From positions 1 to 50,858 of the IMG/VR virus record IMGVR_UViG_3300045960_000023: a stretch of DNA of 50,858 nucleotides. The stretch is one strand, 5' to 3'. The notes beneath the pieces are model-generated. The model was not told where the DNA came from. It saw only the letters and a list, made by a program, of their open reading frames with translations, and searched no databases. How positions within the stretch are numbered: position 1 is the stretch's first letter; each line of letters opens with the position of its first letter. The stretch is from a virus. The translations under genes and the position numbers were made by a program. This document shows, in pieces, positions 13,086 through 19,969 of this stretch.

Positions 13086-13944
13086 AAAAGGAATCATGCT
13101 CTGCTATCCGTTCGAGGAGAAGCGCCTCAAGACTTGGCCTGCGGCTATTGTACAGCCCAAACTTGATGGAGATCGTTGCCGTGCAATCTTCGATGGAAGT
13201 GGCAACGTGACGCTCTTAACAAGTGAGGAGAACGAGGTACAATCCGTTCCCCACATCAAGCGTGCCCTTGAGGCGCTTCACCTCACTCACGTTGAACTGG
13301 ATGGTGAGCTCTATACACATGGGATGCTTCATCAAGACATCAGGAGCATCGTGGGAAGAACAAAGACCCTGAGCATGGACTACGGCGAGATGCAATACCA
13401 CGTCTTCGACATCGTCAACCAGGGGTTCCAGCTAGAACGTCTCAAACTCGTGCAAAGCATGATGATGCAGGCTGGGCCTGAGATCGAGGTTGTTCCCTTT
13501 GAGCTAGCCCACAACGTAGAACAGATTATGCAACTGATGGCCGACTACAACGAGATGGGCTATGAAGGCGTTATCGTGAGGCATCCCTTTGGTCAGTATG
13601 TACGGAAGAGAAGCACACAGATCATGAAGTTCAAACCTCGCAAGGAAGATTTCTATACGATAGTTGGAAGCGTAGAAGAAATCAGCATCCACGGTGAGCC
13701 GAAGAACGCACTCGGTGCGCTGATTTGCCAAGATGATATGGGCACCTCCTTTCAAGTGGGCAGTGGGCCTGCCTTGACCAGAGAGGGTCGCATTGCGCTA
13801 TGGGCTGAGCGCAGTGCACTCCCTGGCAAGGTAGCCCACATTAAGTACCAACACTTGAGCAAGGACCATGTGCCTCGTTTCCCAGTACTTGTTGAAGTCA
13901 TTAGTCCCAAAGATGTGGGGCTGGCTAATACCAATGATTGGTGA
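13078..13944 (+). CDS. ATP-dependent DNA ligase
   Basis: A 288-residue nucleotidyltransferase that would seal nicks in replicated or repaired phage DNA. Motif I is PKLDGDR, with Lys 28 as the AMP acceptor. Motif III is VELDGELY and motif IIIa is YHVFDI. Motif IV is YEGVIVR and motif V is IMKFKP. A short OB-like C-terminal part follows (GSVEEISIHG to VEVISPKDVG). The length suits small phage ligases without extra domains. The stop codon and TNDW end are supplied by a palindrome copy. Confidence 0.93.
   Translation: MSRKGIMLCYPFEEKRLKTWPAAIVQPKLDGDRCRAIFDGSGNVTLLTSEENEVQSVPHIKRALEALHLTHVELDGELYTHGMLHQDIRSIVGRTKTLSMDYGEMQYHVFDIVNQGFQLERLKLVQSMMMQAGPEIEVVPFELAHNVEQIMQLMADYNEMGYEGVIVRHPFGQYVRKRSTQIMKFKPRKEDFYTIVGSVEEISIHGEPKNALGALICQDDMGTSFQVGSGPALTREGRIALWAERSALPGKVAHIKYQHLSKDHVPRFPVLVEVISPKDVGLANTNDW
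13930..13942. promoter_or_regulatory. Dispersed palindrome copy 5 (ACCAATGATTGGT)
   Basis: Followed by GAAAG. It encodes the C-terminal TNDW of the ligase and overlaps its stop (13942-13944), 15 bases before the next GTG start. Same core sequence as copies 4 and 8. Confidence 0.6.
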
Positions 13945-13956
13945 AAGGAGTCAGAC

Positions 13957-14334
13957 GTGGAACCTAGGAATAGAAAAGAAAGGAGGCGACAGGAGCGCAT
14001 GGACAACAGAATGAATAGGCAAGGACCTACCATCAGAACAGATCCCATGAGTCTGCAGATACACACCTGCGATTGTGGGAGCGATGAGTTCCTCGAGATT
14101 AGGCAGTTGCGAAGATGCCCTGCCCTGTTGAGCCCGACTGGTCAGCCCACTCTCATCATGCTCCCACACAGACTGGCGTGTGCAAGATGTGGCACCCAGC
14201 CTATGTGGAAGCTGGAGGATCAGCCGAAGATCATCACTATGAACCAGGAGAAAAGAGATGTGTCAGACCTGTCCGTGGAAGGCGACGTGCCCCCTCCACT
14301 GCCTGAGCAGAAGCCAGAGGGGGGTGAAGCGTGA
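13957..14334 (+). CDS. Basic protein with Cys pairs
   Basis: 125 residues, GTG start behind AAAGGAG. The N-terminus is very basic (PRNRKERRRQERMDNR) and shares PRNRKER with the protein at 16189. CDC (near residue 38) and CARC (near 75), with another Cys between, may bind zinc. Pro/Glu-rich tail. Unknown function, plausibly nucleic-acid binding. Confidence 0.7.
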   Translation: MEPRNRKERRRQERMDNRMNRQGPTIRTDPMSLQIHTCDCGSDEFLEIRQLRRCPALLSPTGQPTLIMLPHRLACARCGTQPMWKLEDQPKIITMNQEKRDVSDLSVEGDVPPPLPEQKPEGGEA

Positions 14335-14744
14335 ACAACAAACCACTTGTTTATATCGCAGGGCCCTATACACAGGGTCACCAAAAGATGAACGTCTACA
14401 ACGCTATGGCCGTGGGGGAGAAGGTGATACAGAAGGGTGGTCTCCCTTTGATCCCCCACTTGTCCCATTTCTGGCATGAGAAGTTTCCCAAGCCCATAGC
14501 GTGGTGGTATGCCTACGATAACGAGCTGTTGAAGAAGTGCGACTACCTCGTGCGTCTGTTTGGCCCTAGCAAGGGTGCAGATGCCGAGGTAGCGTTGGCG
14601 CTGGAACTGGGAATCAAAGTGTTCACGAGCAGTGAGGTGTGGCATGAAGATTTCATCTTCCCGTCCAAAGACGCTTTTCAAAGTAACAATGAACTGGCAA
14701 GGCGAGGTACACACAATATACAGATGGGCCTCGAGTTTGGATAA
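14331..14744 (+). CDS. Nucleoside 2-deoxyribosyltransferase-like (DUF4406-type) protein
   Basis: 137 residues. YIAGPYT near the N-terminus and the later DNELLKKCDYLVRLFG followed by SKGADAEVALALELG fit the deoxyribosyltransferase/DUF4406 superfamily, with a Rossmann-like fold and an acidic residue in the GADAE segment. Such phage proteins may handle nucleotides, and the true substrate is unknown. It overlaps neighbours at both ends. Confidence 0.75.
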   Translation: MNNKPLVYIAGPYTQGHQKMNVYNAMAVGEKVIQKGGLPLIPHLSHFWHEKFPKPIAWWYAYDNELLKKCDYLVRLFGPSKGADAEVALALELGIKVFTSSEVWHEDFIFPSKDAFQSNNELARRGTHNIQMGLEFG

Positions 14745-14988
14745 TGCTGTGCAGCTAGCGTTCATAGCGCTGGCCAAGAAACTGGGCATGAATAAGACCC
14801 ATAGAATCGCTAACTACTTCCTAAGTGGGAAGGACAATATCACTGTTAGGGAGGTGAAGCAAGATGGGAATGAACCAGTACCTGTCGCTGAAGAAGCAAA
14901 TCGCGGAACTCGAGTACGGGAACAGAAAGCTTCTCGAAAGGAACAAGGACCTAGAAGAGAGAATGGCCAAGACTCTCAAGGACATTGA
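14689..14988 (+). CDS. Overlapping protein of uncertain reality
   Basis: 99 residues (starts MNWQGEVHTIYRWASSLDNA). The first 60 residues look like real protein (AVQLAFIALAKKLGMNKTHR), fill the gap between two sure genes and are otherwise unexplained. The start is 56 bases inside the previous gene, and the last 125 bases overlap the coiled-coil gene in another frame, where its composition becomes Gln/Arg/Gly-rich. The real product may end by a mechanism I cannot see, or the overlap may be genuine. Confidence 0.45.
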   Translation: MNWQGEVHTIYRWASSLDNAVQLAFIALAKKLGMNKTHRIANYFLSGKDNITVREVKQDGNEPVPVAEEANRGTRVREQKASRKEQGPRRENGQDSQGH

Positions 14989-15043
14989 GGCTATGCAGAA
15001 GACCATCCAAGTGCTCTTCAAGACCGTGGACAAGTTGGTGTAA
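14864..15043 (+). CDS. Short coiled-coil protein
   Basis: 59 residues, ATG behind GGGAGGTGAAGCAAG. Almost entirely one heptad-patterned helix (LKKQIAELEYGNRKLLERNK, then LEERMAKTLKDIEAMQKTI). Probably dimeric. It lies directly before the nuclease gene (two-base gap) and might be its partner. Unknown family. Confidence 0.65.
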   Translation: MGMNQYLSLKKQIAELEYGNRKLLERNKDLEERMAKTLKDIEAMQKTIQVLFKTVDKLV

Positions 15044-15045
15044 CC

Positions 15046-15990
15046 ATGAGCTATCCGATACCTCAACATAAGACGTGGGATATAGTGGACAGCACTAAGC
15101 TCCAGACCTACCAAGACTGCCCTCGTCGCTATTTCTACGAGTACATCCTTGGTTGGCAGGGTGAGGCAGAGAACGTGCACCTGATCTTCGGGAGTGCGTG
15201 GCACCTTGCGATGGAACATCTGCTGCTCCACGGCTATAGCAAGGAAAGCGTGGCAGAGGCGTGGAACTTGCTCAACACTCATTACCGAAAGTACTTCGCC
15301 CCTGAAGACGACATCCTCAGGGCACCCAAGACACCAGACAATGCTCTCAACGCCCTCATCGGCTATTGCAACGAGTACCGCAACGATGAGTTTGAAGTGC
15401 TCTACACGGAAATAGCGGGCACCGTACCTATCACAGAAAAGCGTGTCATGCACTTCAGGATGGATTCTATTCTCAGACACAAGGATGGTATTGGCAGCTT
15501 GGAGCACAAGACGGGCAGCACCTTGACGCGCCAGTGGATGGATCAGTGGCTCCTGAATATGCAGACGGGCACCTACAACCACGTCCTGTTCTGCCTGTTC
15601 CCTGAAGAGCAGGTGAAGGATGCGGGTGTAGTCATCAATGGTGCTATCTTCAACAAGACCAAGACTCAATACAAGCGTGTCCCTGCGAGGCGGACAAAGA
15701 AGATGATGAACGTCTGGTACTGGAACGTCTGGCAGTGGATCGCTAACCTCGAGGAAGATATGGAGCACCTGAGCGTGTGCAAAGATAGCGAACCAGTGCT
15801 GTTCGCCTTCAAGCAGAACACCCAGTCGTGTACAAAGTACTTCGGTTGCCCTTGGACTGCCTATTGTATGAGTTGGGCCAACCCTCTGCAATATGCAGAA
15901 GAGCCCCCTCACGGTTGCACGCAGAGGTGGTGGGATCCTAGCAACATCGAAGACCAGCCTGCAAAGGTAACATTCAACCTGAAGGAGTAG
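15046..15990 (+). CDS. PD-(D/E)XK nuclease with Cys cluster (RecB/Cas4-like)
   Basis: 314 residues. DCPRRYFYEY (Cys 29) and GSAWHLAMEHLL match the N-terminal Cys and His motifs. MDSIL (Asp) and SLEHKTG (E-x-K) form the catalytic core. C-terminal cysteines (CTKYFGCPWTAYC) together with Cys 29 can hold an iron-sulphur cluster, as in Cas4 and AddB. It would act as an exonuclease in recombination or DNA processing, next to the Sak4-like ATPase. The length is typical for the phage version. Confidence 0.88.
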   Translation: MSYPIPQHKTWDIVDSTKLQTYQDCPRRYFYEYILGWQGEAENVHLIFGSAWHLAMEHLLLHGYSKESVAEAWNLLNTHYRKYFAPEDDILRAPKTPDNALNALIGYCNEYRNDEFEVLYTEIAGTVPITEKRVMHFRMDSILRHKDGIGSLEHKTGSTLTRQWMDQWLLNMQTGTYNHVLFCLFPEEQVKDAGVVINGAIFNKTKTQYKRVPARRTKKMMNVWYWNVWQWIANLEEDMEHLSVCKDSEPVLFAFKQNTQSCTKYFGCPWTAYCMSWANPLQYAEEPPHGCTQRWWDPSNIEDQPAKVTFNLKE

Positions 15991-15991
15991 C

Positions 15992-16192
15992 GTGGGAAAG
16001 CACACTGAACAAACAATAGCCACATACAGGGAGCAGAGCAAATCACTATTTGGAAAGAAGGCGAAGGCCAAATGTCCTATGTGTGAGAAGATGCACACCA
16101 TTCAGGTGGGAAGGACGCCGAACAAGTTGCTCCGCATCTTCTGCCCTGATTGCAGACAACTAGCGGAAAGGGGGTATGAGAAACAACAATGA
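15992..16192 (+). CDS. Zinc-ribbon protein
   Basis: 66 residues, GTG start behind AAGGAG. CPMC (residues 28-31) and CPDC (near 51-54) form a classical four-Cys ribbon in a basic protein. Lies between nuclease and ATPase genes. Possibly a nucleic-acid binder. Confidence 0.7.
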   Translation: MGKHTEQTIATYREQSKSLFGKKAKAKCPMCEKMHTIQVGRTPNKLLRIFCPDCRQLAERGYEKQQ

Positions 16193-16482
16193 GCTCTCGA
16201 AAGCCTAGGAATAGGAAAGAAAGAATGGAAGCAAGGGAGGCTCAGCTCAACGAGTATATGGGTGAGCTTCAACAGATGCTGCTTAACCCTGTCTCCTATG
16301 GTGAGCAGATAGACGCATGGCTCAACAAGGGCGACGGCTACCACCGTGGCCTTAAGCGCCTCGCTGAGCGTGCCATCTACAAACTGATGAAAGCTAGAGA
16401 GGAGGTGAGAGAACGTGGGTCCTGTCAAGAAACCGAAACCCTGTTAACTGAGGAGGTGATCGCAAGTGGCACTAGATATTAA
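16189..16482 (+). CDS. Basic helical protein
   Basis: 97 residues. The N-terminus RKPRNRKERMEAREAQLNEY repeats the PRNRKER motif of the 13957 protein and continues as a long helix. Overlaps both neighbours (4 and 17 bases). No family is recognised. Confidence 0.65.
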   Translation: MSSRKPRNRKERMEAREAQLNEYMGELQQMLLNPVSYGEQIDAWLNKGDGYHRGLKRLAERAIYKLMKAREEVRERGSCQETETLLTEEVIASGTRY

Positions 16483-17257
16483 AAAAGAGGTGGCTGAGCT
16501 CCAGGCTATGTACAAGGAGAGCAACACAGCCAAGACATTCAACGCTATCATCTACGGAAGCTTCGGAACGGGTAAGACGAACCTGCTGCGTACCTGCAGG
16601 CTGCCGGTCTTCATCGACAGTTTCGACCCTGGTGGGACGAAGACTATCCGAGATGCTATCGACAGGGGCGAGATCGTGGCTGATAACAGATGGGAACTGG
16701 AGGACCCCAAGAGTCCGTCTACCTTTGTGGCGTGGGACAAGGCTTATCACGAGAGGAAGAGAAGTGGCTTCTTCCAGAACTTCGGAACCTATTGCCTCGA
16801 CAGCGCAACGACCTGGAGTGACGCAGCTATGAACGTGACGCTGAAGAAAGAGGGGCGAGCTGGTGGCCATCCTTGGCAGAACGACTACAGCCCAACAATG
16901 GCTATGATCGCAGCTGCCATCAGGGATATGGTCACGCTCCCTTGCGACGTCATCCTTATCTGCCATGAAGATGTGGACAAGGATGAGGCCTCAGGGAGAA
17001 TGTTCGTCGGCCCTCTGTTCACGGGCAAGACAGCGAGAATGAAGATCCCCCTGCTCTTCGACGAGATCTACTGTGCGCAGACCAAGGAAACCAGTGGGGG
17101 CGTCAACTATCAGTTGCTAACCCGCAACACTGGCCTGTATAGGGCGCGCACACGTCTCGGCGCAGGTGGAAAGTTTGCTATGTACGAAGACCAGGACATC
17201 AAGAAGCTGCTCGCCAAGGCGGGCTATCCTACAAACGACAAACCACTGTTTAAGTAG
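16466..17257 (+). CDS. Sak4-like RecA-fold ATPase
   Basis: 263 residues, GTG start behind GAGGAGGTGAT. Walker A is YGSFGTGKT (near residues 30-38) and Walker B YCLDSAT (near residue 108). CDVILICHED matches the strand that carries a sensor residue. Phage P-loop proteins of this size (Sak4 family, often annotated as NTP-binding) promote single-strand annealing or recombination together with an SSB, and a DUF669-like gene follows two genes later. The recombination role is inferred from that context. Confidence 0.85.
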   Translation: MALDIKKEVAELQAMYKESNTAKTFNAIIYGSFGTGKTNLLRTCRLPVFIDSFDPGGTKTIRDAIDRGEIVADNRWELEDPKSPSTFVAWDKAYHERKRSGFFQNFGTYCLDSATTWSDAAMNVTLKKEGRAGGHPWQNDYSPTMAMIAAAIRDMVTLPCDVILICHEDVDKDEASGRMFVGPLFTGKTARMKIPLLFDEIYCAQTKETSGGVNYQLLTRNTGLYRARTRLGAGGKFAMYEDQDIKKLLAKAGYPTNDKPLFK

Positions 17258-17265
17258 GAGGCAAC

Positions 17266-17562
17266 ATGGCTAAGAAGGTTAGTATCGGAGGCTTTGGGCC
17301 TAAGGATAACCCAGTGCCGACTGTGGAAGAGACGTACCCTGGGATGGTTCTCAAGGATTGGGTACCTACCAAGCCCATCCCCAGTGATAACTGGAATAAA
17401 GAAACCAACAATATGCAGCGTTGCGAACTGTGTATGCACTACGCAGGTATGCGCTGCCGCAGACACGCCCCCAAGGGGCAGGAAGGGTGGCCAGCTGTGT
17501 TCCCCACAGACTGGTGCGGAGATCACAAGATGAGCAAGGCTGAAATGACCAGGCGGTCATAG
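17266..17562 (+). CDS. Cys-rich small protein
   Basis: 98 residues. The C-terminal half carries CELCMHY, a single Cys (MRCRRHAP), and DWCGDHK, a pattern that could bind a metal or an iron-sulphur cluster. The N-terminus is Pro-rich. GGAGG precedes the ATG. It lies between the ATPase and the SSB candidate, so a replication role is plausible but unproven. Confidence 0.7.
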   Translation: MAKKVSIGGFGPKDNPVPTVEETYPGMVLKDWVPTKPIPSDNWNKETNNMQRCELCMHYAGMRCRRHAPKGQEGWPAVFPTDWCGDHKMSKAEMTRRS

Positions 17563-17597
17563 GCATAACTACCACAACACAATAGGAGGTTTTAGTA

Positions 17598-17999
17598 ATG
17601 AGCGAAGGAACATTTGTCAATCTGGGTCTCGATGATGCACAGGAACTGAAGGCCGTCGCCGCTGGTGAGTACCAGGTCAGAGTGATGGAGGCGAAGGTGG
17701 CAACGAGCAAGAACACGGGCGGTCAGTACCTCCAGCTTCGCATGGAGATCTTGAACGAGCCCCTCACCAAGGACATCAGCCATGTCATGATGTTCCCTAC
17801 CGATGCTGACGATGATAAGAAGAAGAACAACCGCAAGCTCGCCATCCGCAACGCTCTTCAGGCGTTCGGAGTGGACACGTCCAAGGGCTTCAACCCCGCT
17901 GACCTCGAGGGCGCCAATGGCTGGGCCATCCTCGTCGAGGAAGACAGCGATGAGTACGGCAAGCAGAACCGTGTCAAGAAGTGGGTGACTGGGAAGTAG
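17598..17999 (+). CDS. DUF669-like single-strand-binding protein candidate
   Basis: 133 residues. The N-terminal part (AAGEYQVRVMEAKVATSKNT then GGQYLQLRMEIL) matches the DUF669 pattern: GEY, a strand, SKxTG, then LxLRxEI. The protein is rich in beta-strands with an acidic C-terminal region, as expected of an OB-fold-like ssDNA binder. TAGGAGG precedes the ATG. Its pairing with a Sak4-like ATPase is usual in phages. Confidence 0.75.
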   Translation: MSEGTFVNLGLDDAQELKAVAAGEYQVRVMEAKVATSKNTGGQYLQLRMEILNEPLTKDISHVMMFPTDADDDKKKNNRKLAIRNALQAFGVDTSKGFNPADLEGANGWAILVEEDSDEYGKQNRVKKWVTGK

Positions 18000-18006
18000 A
18001 GCGGTT

Positions 18007-18138
18007 CCCCTTGTTCCCGTTCTACCACCAGTGGAAGGGGGCGGAGACGTCTGTGAAGGGCCCCATGCTGCCACTGCTAACCCGCAGGAAGGCGGTGGAT
18101 AAGCCGCGAGAGTAGCAGATCGTCACGTCCCCTTCCAC
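18007..18138 (+). ncRNA. Structured RNA candidate 2
   Basis: Perfect 10-bp stem GTGGAAGGGG (18031-18040) with CCCCTTCCAC (18129-18138) closes an 88-base interior. Inside, CCACTGC (18071-18077) can pair with GCGGTGG (18092-18098), and GGCGG with GCCGC. Upstream CCCCTT (18007-18012) competes for AAGGGG, so two alternative folds exist. The 5' end CCAG..TGG...GGGGCGGAG is like that of candidate 1. The 165-bp gap encodes no protein. It may be a small RNA, or a regulatory leader for the ribbon-helix-helix gene that follows. Confidence 0.5.
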
Positions 18139-18149
18139 CATTCATTGGT
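18137..18149. promoter_or_regulatory. Dispersed palindrome copy 6 (ACCATTCATTGGT)
   Basis: Followed by AATAG, whose last bases run into the ribosome-binding site of the ribbon-helix-helix gene. It overlaps the closing stem of structured RNA candidate 2, so protein binding, folding and translation could interfere. Confidence 0.6.
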
Positions 18150-18164
18150 AATAGGAGAACAATC

Positions 18165-18398
18165 ATGAGTGATAAGTTTGTACCCCGCTTATCCATCGAC
18201 ATCACTCTCGAGCAACAGAAGCGTATCCAAGACCTCATCCCCTGGGGTCTACGCGGTCCCCTCTTCGCCATCATTGTAGAAGATATGCTCAACCTGATTG
18301 AAGAGCATGGGGAGAAGGTGATCGCAGTAGTGATAAGCAGGAAGCTTCGCCCGAGGGACCTGATGCTGAAGATTGAGGAGAAGAAACATGGAACTTAA
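18165..18398 (+). CDS. Second ribbon-helix-helix candidate
   Basis: 77 residues. Strand (VPRLSIDIT), helix A (LEQQKRIQDLIPWG), then helix B (RGPLFAIIVEDMLNLIEEHG) give a ribbon-helix-helix outline like that of small phage transcription regulators. The C-terminus is basic. Directly downstream of a dispersed palindrome. With the 8668 protein it is the best candidate for reading those sites. The assignment is by pattern only. Confidence 0.65.
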   Translation: MSDKFVPRLSIDITLEQQKRIQDLIPWGLRGPLFAIIVEDMLNLIEEHGEKVIAVVISRKLRPRDLMLKIEEKKHGT

Positions 18399-18615
18399 AG
18401 ACCTCAAGCAAGACATCACACAGATGCCTACGGATGAGCTGTACGCCCTCCTCAAGGATATGCGCCAGAGCAGACGGACTCCAAAGAAAGTCCATGTGGA
18501 TAAGAAGACCAAGTCCGCTAAGCCTGAGAGCAGCGGAATGAGTGTCGAACAGCTGATGAAGAGCATGAGCCCAGCAGATATGCTCGCCCTACTGTTAAAG
18601 AACAAGAAGGAGTAA
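18388..18615 (+). CDS. Small helical protein
   Basis: 75 residues, ATG behind GAGGAG inside the end of the previous gene. N-terminal helix (LKQDITQMPTDELYALLKDM), a basic linker (RRTPKKVHVDKKTKSAK), and a C-terminal helix (SVEQLMKSMSPADMLALLLK). Unknown. It lies just before the ParB-methyltransferase gene and may bind DNA through the linker. Confidence 0.65.
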   Translation: MELKDLKQDITQMPTDELYALLKDMRQSRRTPKKVHVDKKTKSAKPESSGMSVEQLMKSMSPADMLALLLKNKKE

Positions 18616-18618
18616 CGC

Positions 18619-19959
18619 ATGGCTATCGAAATGTTAACTGTCCAACGCTCCCAGATAAGTGTGGGAGCTCGCTTTCGTGAAGACTACGGTGACCTCTCTG
18701 ACCTCGCCAATAGCATGAAATCAGAAGGTATCATCCAACCACTGGCTGTGAAGGCAGACCCTCAAAATTGTGGATTTATCCTTCTAGCTGGCGGCCGGAG
18801 AATGAAGGCTGCTGAGAAGGCAGGCATTTCTGAAATTCCCGTCCGAGTGTACCCTGCAGACATCAGCGATACCCAGATGCTTCTCATCGAACTGTGCGAG
18901 AACGTCTACCGCAAGGATATGACTTGGCTCGAGCAGACCCGCCTCCGCAAGAAGATCCATGAGCTGGGCATTGCAACTGAGGGACGTAAAGTGAGCACTA
19001 GCCCCGATGCCAAGGGCTGGTCGCAACAGAAGACAGCTGATATGACTGGCGTGAACCAGCGCATGATATCTGCTGAGCTCCAGTTAGCCGAAGCAGTTGA
19101 GGCGTTCCCTATCTTGCAACAGGCTAAGACGAGAGACGAAGCGCTCAAGATGATGAAGAAGATGAGCGAAACTATGATCCGTGGAGAGCTGGCCAAGCGC
19201 ATACAGGATAAGACTGCAAGCACTCCCATGGAGAAGCAGCTAACTGATCTGTCCAATAGGTATATCGTGGCTGACTTCTTTGATCTGGCGAAACAGTTAC
19301 CCGATAAGAGCATTGACTTCTGTGAGATCGATCCCCCTTATGCCATCGACCTGATGGGGCTGAAGAAGAAGCAGGACATCTCTCAGTACAACGAAGATAC
19401 ATACAATGAGGTGGATCAACAGGACTACCTCCACTTCATCGACCGCACTGTGCGTGAGTGCTACCGTGTCATGACTGACTCGTCGTGGCTTGTGATGTGG
19501 TTCGCTATCGAGCCTTGGATCGAAGATATGTACATGATCCTCAGCAAGGCTGGCTTCTCAACACGTCGCCTCTGTGGTATGTGGATTAAGGAGACGGGCC
19601 AGACTATGAACCCAGCTATGCACCTGGCCAACCAGTACGAACCCTTCTTCTACGCACGCAAGGGCAACGCTACGCTGATGAAACAGGGGAGAGGCAATGT
19701 CTTTCAGTACAAAGCTGTCCCGCCCACAAAGAAGATCCATCCTACAGAGCGGCCTATCGAGCTCATCCAAGAAGTTATCTCTACATTCTGTTGGGAAGGA
19801 AGTCGCATCCTTGTCCCGTTTCTCGGTAGTGGCAACACTCTGTTGGCGGCGAGCAACCTTGGGCTCACAGCCTTTGGTAGTGATCTTAGTCAGGAGTACA
19901 AAGACTCCTACGTCATGAGAGTACACACTGGGAAACCTGGAGAGTACAAATCCTATTAA
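18619..19959 (+). CDS. ParB-like domain fused to DNA methyltransferase
   Basis: 446 residues. Residues 1-100 are ParB/sulfiredoxin-like (ISVGARFREDYGDLSDLANS, then LLAGGRRMKAAEKAG and ENVYRKDMTW). Residues 105-205 are helix-turn-helix-rich. Residues 210-446 are an amino-methyltransferase: CEIDPPYAID holds the DPPY catalytic motif, and FLGSGNTLLAASNLG near residue 400 is the S-adenosylmethionine motif. The order (DPPY first, FxGxG last) is of the beta class, so N6-adenine or N4-cytosine. No restriction enzyme gene is nearby, so protection of phage DNA or regulation is more likely than restriction-modification. Confidence 0.88.
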   Translation: MAIEMLTVQRSQISVGARFREDYGDLSDLANSMKSEGIIQPLAVKADPQNCGFILLAGGRRMKAAEKAGISEIPVRVYPADISDTQMLLIELCENVYRKDMTWLEQTRLRKKIHELGIATEGRKVSTSPDAKGWSQQKTADMTGVNQRMISAELQLAEAVEAFPILQQAKTRDEALKMMKKMSETMIRGELAKRIQDKTASTPMEKQLTDLSNRYIVADFFDLAKQLPDKSIDFCEIDPPYAIDLMGLKKKQDISQYNEDTYNEVDQQDYLHFIDRTVRECYRVMTDSSWLVMWFAIEPWIEDMYMILSKAGFSTRRLCGMWIKETGQTMNPAMHLANQYEPFFYARKGNATLMKQGRGNVFQYKAVPPTKKIHPTERPIELIQEVISTFCWEGSRILVPFLGSGNTLLAASNLGLTAFGSDLSQEYKDSYVMRVHTGKPGEYKSY

Positions 19960-19969
19960 GGAGTAGCCA

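Noticed and set aside
18619-19959. Partition system (ParB) of a plasmid-like prophage
   Set aside because: No ParA-type ATPase is next to it, and the ParB-like domain is fused to a methyltransferase, as common in lytic phages.
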